Positions 1 to 5,417 of a stretch of 5,417 nt of DNA are shown one piece after another. Below the pieces are notes generated by a model, which was given only the letters and a program-made list of their open reading frames with translations, ran no database searches and was not told where the DNA came from. This stretch comes from Bacteriovoracaceae bacterium UBA2428. Its GTDB lineage: Bacteria; Bdellovibrionota; UBA2428. The position numbers were made by a program, and so were the translations under genes. Position 1 is the stretch's first letter. Each line of letters starts with the position of its first letter. The stretch covers positions 23,324 through 28,740 of the forward strand of contig DDRA01000099.1 of assembly GCA_002343545.1 (NCBI GenBank), in the 5' to 3' direction.

Positions 1-1092
1 GCCGTAGCTGAAGAAACGGTAGCGATGCGAGACGGCGTGGGCGTAGGCATCGCGCGCGAGGGCGAGCGAGCCGGCGAAAGTCGCGACGAGCACGAACAGC
101 GTGGATTCGGGCAGGTGGAAGTTCGTGAGCAGCGCGCGGGCGTAGCGGAATTCGTGGCCCGGCCGCACGAAGAGGCGCGTCGCGCCGCGGAGACCTCCGT
201 CGCCGTCGTCCCGCAAACGGACGCGCGCGTCGAGCGCCTCGTCTCGTAAGCTCAGGCTCTCGAGATTGCGCAGCGCCGTCGTGCCGATGGCCACGAACGA
301 GGGCGAGGAGGAAAGGGCGGCTTCCCGTCGCAGCGTCTCGAGCGAAGCGCGCGGCACGGCGATCTCTTCTTCGTGAAGTTCGTGCTCGGACAGGCGCTCG
401 ACGCGAACGGGCGCGAAGGTCCCCGGGCCGACGTGCAAGAGTGTGTCGACGAAACGCGCGCCCGCGTTCTCGAGTTCCGCGACGACGCTCCGGTCGAAAT
501 GCAAAGAAGCCGTGGGAGCGGCAACGCTCTTTTCGGCGCCGGCGGCGGCCCAGATCGTCTGGTAACGATCGCGATCGCGCGTGGCCTCGCGCGATCGGAT
601 GTAGGGCGGCAACGGCATCTCGCCGATCTCCTCGAGCAAGGGCCGAAGCTCGCCGAGCGCGCGAAGGTCGAGGGTCGTCGGACCCGTGGCGACGAAACTC
701 AGGTGCGGCGCCTTCTCGGGACTCAGGGTTTGCGGGTAGCGGAACGACGAGACGCCGCGCACGATGGCTTCCCAGACTCCGCTCTCCTCGCTTTCCCGCA
801 CGAGGACGATTTCGTGCCGCCCGCCGGTCGGGCGTCGCGCGTAAAAACGGGCGGGAAAGACCTTGGAAACGTTGCGCACCCAAAGGCGGTCCCGCAAGGC
901 GCCATCTTCCCGCGCGAGCGAGGGCAGGTCGCGGAAAGCGAGGTCCTCGAAGCGGGGAAGCCCGCGCTCCGGCTCGCGGCGGACGACGAGCAACCGCGAG
1001 TCACCCCGTTCGGCGGGCGGCGACTGGGCGATGAGCTCTTCGGGAAGCTCGAAGGTGTAGTCGCGAAGGAAGTCGGAAAAGGGGGCGCTCAC
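1..1092 (-). CDS. queA: QueA, S-adenosylmethionine:tRNA ribosyltransferase-isomerase (3' end cut by window)
   Basis: QueA transfers and isomerises the ribosyl part of S-adenosylmethionine onto 7-aminomethyl-7-deazaguanine in tRNA, giving epoxyqueuosine at the wobble position of GUN anticodons; it is cytoplasmic. 364 codons are present and the frame is open to the window edge. Family hallmarks seen: FELPEELIAQSPPAERGDSR (residues 14-33), GEMPLPPYI (157-165), RYQTIWA (176-182), SVAAPTASLHF (189-199), LLHVGPGTFAPV (218-229), IGTTALRNLES (269-279), LLTNFHLPESTLFVLV (321-336) and YRFFSYG (358-364). E. coli QueA is about 356 residues and its FFSYG motif lies near the C-terminus, so only a few residues should be missing. 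The start chosen is GTG at 1092-1090, inside a GTGA overlap with the upstream SpoIID-domain gene. No good Shine-Dalgarno sequence precedes it, which suggests translational coupling. The usual NNT(R/K)V motif is altered to RNVSKV at 73-78. Confidence 0.95.
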   Translation of the reverse strand, partial: MSAPFSDFLRDYTFELPEELIAQSPPAERGDSRLLVVRREPERGLPRFEDLAFRDLPSLAREDGALRDRLWVRNVSKVFPARFYARRPTGGRHEIVLVRESEESGVWEAIVRGVSSFRYPQTLSPEKAPHLSFVATGPTTLDLRALGELRPLLEEIGEMPLPPYIRSREATRDRDRYQTIWAAAGAEKSVAAPTASLHFDRSVVAELENAGARFVDTLLHVGPGTFAPVRVERLSEHELHEEEIAVPRASLETLRREAALSSSPSFVAIGTTALRNLESLSLRDEALDARVRLRDDGDGGLRGATRLFVRPGHEFRYARALLTNFHLPESTLFVLVATFAGSLALARDAYAHAVSHRYRFFSYG

Positions 1093-2342
1093 CGGCCGGA
1101 AATTGCCATGACCGGGGGGGCTTCGTCGAGCGGAAGCGTGCGGATCGACGAGTAAGGATAGTAGTACTCGAGGATCTGCTTGTAGTTCTTGCCTTGCTTG
1201 GCGAGGGCCCGCGCGCCGAGCTGGCTCATGCCGACGCCGTGGCCCCAGCCGCGGCCTTCGAGTCGCCAGCCGTTGCCGAGGGGGCGGACGTTAAAGAGCG
1301 TGGACTTGAGCCAGCGCGTGCCGAGGCGTTTGCGCAGCTCGTCGCCGCTCCACTCGCGGCTCGCGTGGATGCCGGTCACGAGAACTTTCTGGACCCGTAG
1401 GCCCTTCGAGCGTTCGAGGACCCGGAAGTCGAGAAGCTTGCCGACTTCCGCCCAGCGCAGGCCCATCAGCGGGCTCAGCACGACGGACCAGTCGGCCGCG
1501 ATCTCCCGGTCGACGGGGCTTTCCCGCGCCAGGTAGGCCAAGTCGTCGCGGCTTTCCCCCCAGACGTTGGCGGGGAGTTCGGAGTGCCCGCCCGAAGAGG
1601 AGTGGTACCAGGCCTTGAGCACGTCTTCCTGGTGCGTGAGGACGAGATCCTTGGTTTCGCGCACCATGCGGAAGGCGCGCGCGTCCTCGGAATGCGTGCC
1701 TTCGTAGACCTGGTCGGCTTCGGTGCCCCACATGTCGTAGAAGGATCCGCTCCGGCGACGATCGGCCGCGGTCGCGAGGGCATAGCTGCGCGCGGCGATG
1801 GCCTGGGCCTTGAGCGCCTCGGACGGGAAGTCCGAACGCATTTCCTTGTTCAGGAGTCCCGCGAGGTAGTCGTCCATCGGAAGCTCGTTGATGAGCTGGA
1901 TGCGGCCGTCTTCCTTGGGAAGGAGATCGATGCTGCCGCGGTAGAAGCGCCCGTTCACGCCGACGAAACCTTGGTCGGGGGTCAAACGCAGGAGCCCTTC
2001 GAGGCGGCGACGGTAGTTGGGGGCGCTGCAGTTCCAGCGCGAGTCGCCGAGCTCGAGTTTTCCGAGCAACGAGGGAAGCGGGCCGGGCTTGCCTTCGCGC
2101 AGGCAAAGGAGCCGCCGCCCGTCGACGAGCTTTCCTTTCTCGTCGCGCAGATCGCTGCCGACGATCTCGACTTTGGCTTCCGTGAGCTCGCGGATGAGGA
2201 TGCGGACCCGGAAAGGTCGCTCAAGGAGTTGCTTGCGGATGAGCAGCGGGGTCGCGGGCGGAGCGATCTCGATCGCGTTGGCGAGGGCCCCGGTCGTACC
2301 GAGAAGACAGGTCGCGAGGATGTTCCACTTGAAAGCCGGCAA
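1089..2342 (-). CDS. Exported SpoIID/LytB-domain protein, likely peptidoglycan-acting
   Basis: 417 residues. The N-terminus looks like a type I signal peptide: Lys5, a hydrophobic stretch around 7-20, and an ALA site at 19-21, so the protein should be periplasmic. Residues about 41-140 are a less conserved N-terminal region. The SpoIID/LytB domain then follows: NELPMDDYLAGLLNKEM (152-168), EALKAQAIAARSYAL (175-189), an AWYHSSSGGHSE segment (244-255) and GRGWGHGVGMSQLGARALA (363-381), with a YYYP motif at 393-396. Glu167 in NKEM occupies the position of the catalytic Glu of Bacillus SpoIID, a lytic transglycosylase acting on denuded glycan strands. In a non-sporulating Gram-negative this more likely means septal or general wall remodelling (inference). 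The start is TTG at 2342-2340, directly after a G6 run with almost no spacing. No ATG, GTG or other TTG is in frame in the 91-base gap upstream, so the start is uncertain. The gene ends in the GTGA overlap with queA. Confidence 0.9.
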   Translation of the reverse strand: MPAFKWNILATCLLGTTGALANAIEIAPPATPLLIRKQLLERPFRVRILIRELTEAKVEIVGSDLRDEKGKLVDGRRLLCLREGKPGPLPSLLGKLELGDSRWNCSAPNYRRRLEGLLRLTPDQGFVGVNGRFYRGSIDLLPKEDGRIQLINELPMDDYLAGLLNKEMRSDFPSEALKAQAIAARSYALATAADRRRSGSFYDMWGTEADQVYEGTHSEDARAFRMVRETKDLVLTHQEDVLKAWYHSSSGGHSELPANVWGESRDDLAYLARESPVDREIAADWSVVLSPLMGLRWAEVGKLLDFRVLERSKGLRVQKVLVTGIHASREWSGDELRKRLGTRWLKSTLFNVRPLGNGWRLEGRGWGHGVGMSQLGARALAKQGKNYKQILEYYYPYSSIRTLPLDEAPPVMAISGR

Positions 2343-2369
2343 CCCCCCTAGAATCCCGGAAAAGGGGGG
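2343..2369 (-). promoter_or_regulatory. Perfect 7-bp inverted repeat abutting the SpoIID-gene start
   Basis: On the coding strand CCCCCCT (2369-2363) can pair with AGGGGGG (2349-2343) around a 13-base loop; the very next codon is the TTG start of the SpoIID-domain gene. The 3' arm is the only purine-rich, Shine-Dalgarno-like run there, so the hairpin could mask the ribosome site or act as a translation brake. There is no T-tract after the stem, so it is unlikely to be an intrinsic terminator on this strand. The structure is seen in the sequence; its function is a guess. Confidence 0.3.
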
Positions 2370-2433
2370 CGCGAGCCAAGACAGGAACTTGACGGCGACG
2401 AGTTCATGACGTGCCGCTCGGAGGGGGCCGCCG

Positions 2434-2943
2434 CTAGGCGGGGAAGTTTTCGTTGATCTTGGCTTGGCGTGCGAACGACTGGAGATCGCCCCAGACTTTC
2501 TTCTTGAGCGAGGGGTCGCGCAAGCACTCCGTAGGGGAATTCGTGGCCAGCCAAGACCTCGAAGCGACGAAGCTTTCCGGCTTGAGGGGGTAAAAGCCGA
2601 GGACGAGCCGAGACTTCGAAGCGAGAGACTCGAAAAGCTCGTTGTCGGGCGTGGCGTGCGAAAAAACCAGGATGCGAACCCGTTCGCGGGCCCAGCCCAA
2701 CGCCGTCAGCATTCGGTCGAGTAGCTCGCGCTCGGCCGGGCGATCCAGGCCGATACCGGCGATCGCGACGGGGGAATCGGCGTCGCCTTCCGCCCGAGCG
2801 CCGACGGCATTCGGGGCGCCGGCGGCGACCGGCTCCGTGGGGGTGGGCGTCGCGGGGGCGGGCGAGGAAGCTTCGCCCGGGCGCTGCCAAGGGGTCGCTT
2901 CGAAGCCAAGGCATTCCAGGTATTCTTGCCGGTCCGAGCGCAT
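2434..2943 (-). CDS. HolD/uracil-DNA-glycosylase-like fold protein, probably non-catalytic; possible DNA polymerase III psi-like subunit
   Basis: 169 residues, no signal peptide or membrane segment, so cytoplasmic. Three parts are visible. (1) An N-terminal segment, DRQEYLECLGFEATPWQRPG (4-23), resembles from memory the start of E. coli HolD (RRDWQLQQLGITQWSLRRPG). (2) A low-complexity Ala/Pro/Thr/Gly linker spans about 24-58. (3) A domain from about 59 to 157 has LLDRMLTALGWARERVRILV (74-93) and ATNSPTECLRDPSLKKKVWG (133-152), which follow the family-4 UDG/HolD pattern of 'ML..IGL.RE.V' and 'HP..LLR.P..K..VW.DL'. The catalytic His-Pro of glycosylases reads Ser-Pro here and only two Cys are present, so an iron-sulfur glycosylase is unlikely. 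HolD itself has a UDG-like fold and joins the clamp loader to SSB. The ATG at 2943 is chosen because the HolD-like match begins right after it; its ribosome site is weak. It lies 59 bases after motB. The reading frame is confident, the function only moderately so. Confidence 0.6.
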   Translation of the reverse strand: MRSDRQEYLECLGFEATPWQRPGEASSPAPATPTPTEPVAAGAPNAVGARAEGDADSPVAIAGIGLDRPAERELLDRMLTALGWARERVRILVFSHATPDNELFESLASKSRLVLGFYPLKPESFVASRSWLATNSPTECLRDPSLKKKVWGDLQSFARQAKINENFPA

Positions 2944-3002
2944 GGGGGCAGCTTTCTTGACGCCGAAGCTCGGGTCAAGGCCCTTTGGGGGCGTCGGGGA
3001 GC

Positions 3003-3734
3003 TCAGCGGCCCAGCGTCTTCTGGATACGGATGACGATGCGCCGGTTCCCCGTCTGGTTCTCCGGGATCGCGACGCCGCTCGGATCGCGGTTCGGCGCGA
3101 GCGGCTCCGTGTCGGCCAAGCCCAAGGGGCGCAAGTCGCTGCGCGGGAAACCTTTTTCTTCGAGCATGCGCACGACGGAGCCCGCGCGGGCCGAGGAGAG
3201 CTCCCAGTTGCTCGGGAACATCTGCGAGCGGATCGGGACGTCGTCCGTGTGGCCTTCGACGACGATGCGGAACCCTTTGGCTTCCCGCGAAAGCACGTCG
3301 GCCAAGTTGCTCAGGATCGTTTGCGCGGATTCCTTCAGCTGGGCCGAGCCCGAATCGAAGAAGACCGTGCCCTGGGTCGTGATCTTCACGCCGTCGAGGG
3401 TCTCGAGCAGGCCGACCTCTTTGTCGAGCTGCATGTCCGAGAAGACCTTGCGGATCGCTTGCGTAAGCTCTTCGTAGGGCTTCGTGACTTCGCCACCCAT
3501 CTGCTTGGTCGTTTCCTGCCGCATCTTCTCGAACTTCTCGGAGTTCGGGGTCGAAAAGGCCGAGAGCATGACGAAGAATCCGAAGAGCAGGGTCATCAGG
3601 TCGGCGTAGGACACGAGCCAGTTGCCCTCGCCGTCGTCGGCGTGCACGTAGACCGCTTTAATCGGGCGTCTGCGTTCGCGGCGCGACTTGGCGGCGGAGC
3701 GTGCGCGCGTGCCGAGCGGAGGCGGGGGAGGCAT
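3003..3734 (-). CDS. motB: MotB, flagellar motor stator protein with OmpA-like peptidoglycan-binding domain
   Basis: 243 residues. MotB pairs with MotA in the inner membrane to form the ion-conducting stator and anchors it to peptidoglycan. Visible in order: a Pro-rich, then Arg/Lys-rich cytoplasmic N-terminus (1-26); the family segment GNWLVSYADLMTLLFGFFVM (37-56), continuing as a single membrane helix to about 60, with Asp45 at the ion-binding Asp position (Asp32 in E. coli); a Glu/Lys-rich plug and linker region (about 64-105); and an OmpA-like domain (about 112-238) with VFFDSGSAQL (124-133), VEGHTDDVPI (159-168), NWELSSARA (176-184) and TGNRRIVIRI (228-237). The ATG at 3734 lies one base after the motA stop and is preceded by AAGG at a 9-base spacing. 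E. coli MotB is longer (about 308 residues); many short-form stator proteins of this type exist. The coupling ion cannot be settled by eye. Confidence 0.95.
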   Translation of the reverse strand: MPPPPPLGTRARSAAKSRRERRRPIKAVYVHADDGEGNWLVSYADLMTLLFGFFVMLSAFSTPNSEKFEKMRQETTKQMGGEVTKPYEELTQAIRKVFSDMQLDKEVGLLETLDGVKITTQGTVFFDSGSAQLKESAQTILSNLADVLSREAKGFRIVVEGHTDDVPIRSQMFPSNWELSSARAGSVVRMLEEKGFPRSDLRPLGLADTEPLAPNRDPSGVAIPENQTGNRRIVIRIQKTLGR

Positions 3735-3735
3735 C

Positions 3736-4518
3736 TTAAGCCGCCTTCGTCATGCGGTTACGTTCGGACGGGCTCAGGTAGCTCTTAAGATATTCCTCGA
3801 CGAGCAAGGGGTGCTTTTGTTCGCGGAGCAGCCGCACGCCGTCGACGACGACGTGGCGGGTGATGAGGTCTTCTTCCGAGGCGCTCGTGAGGCTCTCCCC
3901 GATCGGGATGATGAAGATGTTCGCCACGACGAGGCCGTAGAAAGTCGCGACGAGCGCGACCGACATGGCGGGGCCAAGTCGCTCGAAGGCGTCGGGCGAG
4001 CCGAGGCCCTGGAGCAAGGCGATCATGCCGAGCGTGGCGCCGATGAGGCCGAAGGCCGGCGGGAACTTGCCGATGATCTTGTAGGTCGCGCCTTCGCGTT
4101 TGTATTTTTCGTTCTGCTGCTCGACGCGTTTCTCGAGGACTTCCTCGAGTTCGTCTTCGTTCAGGCCGCCCTGCACGAAGAGATCAAGGGACTCCTTGAG
4201 GAAGGCGTTCTTGACGTTCGGGATCATGGACTCGAGGGACTGGCCGCTGTTCTGCGCTTTGGAAAGCTCGACGACCTCGTTGATCACGCGAAGCGTTTCC
4301 TGCTTGTTGCGTCCGAGGATCGTGCGGAAGTACACGCCGATGAGAGTGAGGAGCCGGTTGAAGGGGATGCAGATCATCGCCGCCGCGATCGTTCCGCCGA
4401 TGACGATCGTCGCCGCGTGGGCATCGATGAAGACGGCCGGGTTCTTGATTCCTTGGGTGACCGAGAAGGCCACGACGAGCAGACCGACGATGAATCCCAA
4501 GGGTGCCGATAAGTTCAT
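3736..4518 (-). CDS. motA: MotA, flagellar motor stator ion-channel subunit
   Basis: 260 residues, close to the short MotA/PomA class (PomA is about 253) rather than E. coli MotA (295). MotA forms a pentamer around a MotB dimer in the inner membrane and transmits torque to FliG. Four hydrophobic segments are visible: about 5-22, 34-55, 151-171 and 184-206, with a large charged cytoplasmic loop (about 62-148) between the second and third. The loop carries the acidic run NEDELEEVLEKRVEQQ (120-135). Conserved stator motifs are FPPAFGLIGATLGMIALLQG (152-171) and LGPAMSVALVATFYGLVVAN (181-200); Pro154 and Pro183 correspond to the two essential prolines of the family. The C-terminus is charged (RNRMTKAA). 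The ATG at 4518 is preceded by AAGAG at a short 3-base spacing. motB follows one base after its TAA stop, so the two are translated as a pair. Confidence 0.95.
   Translation of the reverse strand: MNLSAPLGFIVGLLVVAFSVTQGIKNPAVFIDAHAATIVIGGTIAAAMICIPFNRLLTLIGVYFRTILGRNKQETLRVINEVVELSKAQNSGQSLESMIPNVKNAFLKESLDLFVQGGLNEDELEEVLEKRVEQQNEKYKREGATYKIIGKFPPAFGLIGATLGMIALLQGLGSPDAFERLGPAMSVALVATFYGLVVANIFIIPIGESLTSASEEDLITRHVVVDGVRLLREQKHPLLVEEYLKSYLSPSERNRMTKAA
3744..3747 (-). promoter_or_regulatory. Ribosome binding site of motB
   Basis: AAGG sits inside the last codons of motA (encoding Lys-Ala near its C-terminus), 9 bases before the motB ATG. Together with the one-base gap between the genes it supports ATG 3734 as the motB start and coupled stator synthesis. 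Confidence 0.6.
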
Positions 4519-4597
4519 GCGCTCTTATCGGCGCGGCGGATCGCGAACTTAAGCGCCCAGTATCCTCCGAAAGGAAGTGGCCCGCTCGCGAGGGGTT
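4519..4597 (-). other. Gap between the LamG gene and motA, possible site of a motAB promoter
   Basis: These 79 bases separate the LamG-gene stop from motA. A partly self-complementary GC-rich stretch around CTCGCGAG lies just after the stop, but it forms no clean stem and has no T-tract, so I do not call a terminator. No recognisable sigma-70 or sigma-28 promoter is visible to me. Whether motA starts its own transcript here cannot be told from the sequence. Confidence 0.25.
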
Positions 4598-5417
4598 CTA
4601 GAAACTCGTGAAGAAAGCGTTTACGTCGCTCGCGTCGAAGATCGTCGTCGCGTCCGGAAAAATGATCGTATAAAAATTGTCCATGGCGCCCGAGAAGAAG
4701 TTCGAAGTCCCCTGATTCGATCCGATGTAGAAGGGCCCACGGGGATCCGATCCGTTGGCACTGCAGCTCCGGGTCGCTTCGGCGACCTTGACGTTGTCGA
4801 TGTAAAGCGCGCCCGCTCTTCTCGCGCTCCGAACCCATACCACGTGGTGCCAGTGGCCGTCGGCGAGCCCCGCGCCCGTCGAGGCGAGCGCGACTTCGCA
4901 AGAGGCGTAGTCCGTCGTGAAGCGTGCGCTAATATCGCCGTTCTCGATCGTCAGGAAGGACCAGTCCCGTCCGAGGTTCGTGGGAGTTCGGTTGTCGACA
5001 AGGTACTGGAGGCCCGAGGACGACGTCTTGAACCAAAAACCCACGGCAAAGTTGTACTGGCTCCAAATGAACGGATACTCGTAGTCGTTGGGGGCGGCGT
5101 TGCCCGTTGCGATCGGGTCGGACTTGAGCCCGCCGTCCCCGGCAAAGACGGCCACGGAGGAACCACGCTGAGGATCGTTCGTGTAGGTTACCGGATGGGT
5201 TGGGTCGACGTTCTCCGCGAAAAGGGCCGCAAGGGAGGCGTCACTCGATCGTCGCTGTAACGAGCTCATCGCATTTCCCTCGAATTCGAGGAACATAGCG
5301 TTGAGGTAGGCCCCGTCGCTCTTCGGTAGCACGGCCAAAGTAGGGGTCGGAGTAGGAGTAGGAGTAGGAGTCGGCTCCGGAGTAGGAGTAGGAGTCGGCT
5401 CCGGAGTCGGATCCAGC
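4598..5417 (-). CDS. Surface or secreted protein, Thr-Pro linker plus C-terminal LamG-like (concanavalin A-type) domain; N-terminus outside window
   Basis: About 272 residues are present, and the frame is open to the window edge. The first 26 residues are a Thr-Pro/Glu-Pro repeat linker. A TTG at 5338 could be taken as a start, but the frame continues upstream as in-frame PT repeats, so it is almost certainly internal. Counting from that TTG codon as 1, the rest reads as a LamG-type jellyroll: FLEFEGNAMSSL (16-27) as the opening strand, FAVGFWFKTSSSG (97-109), WSFLTIENGDISARF (126-140), GHWHHVVWVR (161-170), GALYIDNVKV (176-185), GPFYIGSNQG (201-210) and FFSGAMDNFY (214-223). The WHHV, LYIDN and GAMDN motifs are typical of this fold. 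Two Cys (147 and 192) could form a disulfide, in line with export. Such domains usually bind carbohydrate or protein ligands; the ligand here is unknown. The gene ends in TAG 79 bases before motA, and nothing ties it functionally to the motor genes. Confidence 0.87.
   Translation of the reverse strand, partial: LDPTPEPTPTPTPEPTPTPTPTPTPTLAVLPKSDGAYLNAMFLEFEGNAMSSLQRRSSDASLAALFAENVDPTHPVTYTNDPQRGSSVAVFAGDGGLKSDPIATGNAAPNDYEYPFIWSQYNFAVGFWFKTSSSGLQYLVDNRTPTNLGRDWSFLTIENGDISARFTTDYASCEVALASTGAGLADGHWHHVVWVRSARRAGALYIDNVKVAEATRSCSANGSDPRGPFYIGSNQGTSNFFSGAMDNFYTIIFPDATTIFDASDVNAFFTSF
5339..5417 (-). repeat. In-frame Thr-Pro coding repeat with two perfect 24-bp tandem units
   Basis: The stretch consists of hexamers (ACTCCT on the coding strand, encoding Thr-Pro) interrupted by GAGCCG (Glu-Pro). 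Two identical adjacent 24-base units occupy 5355-5378 and 5379-5402, each encoding in phase a Glu-Pro followed by three Thr-Pro pairs. Every unit is a multiple of three, so gain or loss of units would keep the frame. Such linkers are common spacers between domains of exported bacterial proteins. The repeat may continue beyond the window. Confidence 0.85.

Noticed and set aside
373..1155. 260-residue open frame on the plus strand
   Set aside because: It is antisense to queA, whose motifs are unmistakable; its translation is Arg/Gly/Glu-rich with no family signal, as expected for a shadow frame in GC-rich DNA.
1584..2351. 255-residue open frame on the plus strand
   Set aside because: Antisense to the SpoIID-domain gene; acidic low-information translation without motifs.
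2348..2914. 188-residue minus-strand frame overlapping the HolD-like gene
   Set aside because: Arg/Pro-rich frame-shifted reading of the HolD-like gene; the other frame has the UDG/HolD pattern and a plausible start.
2434..2943. Active uracil-DNA glycosylase
   Set aside because: The catalytic His-Pro position reads Ser-Pro and the four cluster Cys of family 4 are absent.
2985..4512. Two long plus-strand open frames (2985-3788 and 3688-4512)
   Set aside because: Antisense to motB and motA; His/Asp/Arg-rich translations typical of a reverse-strand shadow, and they overlap each other.
4574..4596. Possible terminator after the LamG gene
   Set aside because: GC-rich partial palindrome around CTCGCGAG gives only a short mismatched stem and lacks a following T-run.
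4577..5260. 227-residue plus-strand open frame
   Set aside because: Antisense to the LamG-domain coding region, which shows clear fold motifs; no recognisable domain in the plus-strand product.
5339..5417. Repeat considered as a CRISPR-like or non-coding satellite array
   Set aside because: Hexamer units have no spacers and are in frame with the LamG domain, encoding a Thr-Pro linker.

Overview
This is a GC-rich bacterial stretch in which every supportable gene lies on the minus strand. In transcription order (high to low coordinates) they are: the C-terminal part of a secreted LamG-domain protein, motA, motB, a small HolD/uracil-DNA-glycosylase-like protein, a SpoIID/LytB-domain protein, and queA. 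The window cuts both end genes: the LamG protein lacks its N-terminus and QueA lacks its last few residues. The gene content (flagellar stator, exported SpoIID protein with a Gram-negative style signal peptide, HolD-like clamp-loader candidate) suggests a motile Gram-negative bacterium, possibly of the former Deltaproteobacteria or Bdellovibrionota. That placement is inference; there is no rRNA or other marker here.

Layout: 4598-5417 is the LamG-type protein, entered through a Thr-Pro repeat linker. A 79-base gap follows, then motA (3736-4518) and motB (3003-3734), one base apart. After 59 bases comes the HolD/UDG-like gene (2434-2943). After 91 bases, which hold a perfect 7-bp inverted repeat, comes the SpoIID-domain gene (1089-2342), whose GTGA junction overlaps queA (1-1092) by 4 bases. 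No intergenic gap exceeds 100 bases, and I see no RNA gene, mobile element or CRISPR array.

How the genes relate: MotA and MotB form the ion channel and peptidoglycan-anchored stator of the flagellar motor. The SpoIID-domain protein should act on peptidoglycan in the periplasm. QueA makes the epoxyqueuosine precursor on tRNA, and the HolD-like protein may belong to the replisome. This looks like a compact run of housekeeping genes that may be co-transcribed rather than one pathway. I found no convincing new system. The points most worth a second look are the HolD/UDG-like protein, the divergent N-terminal motif of QueA, the uncertain start of the SpoIID gene beside a hairpin, and the in-frame 24-bp repeats in the LamG protein linker.
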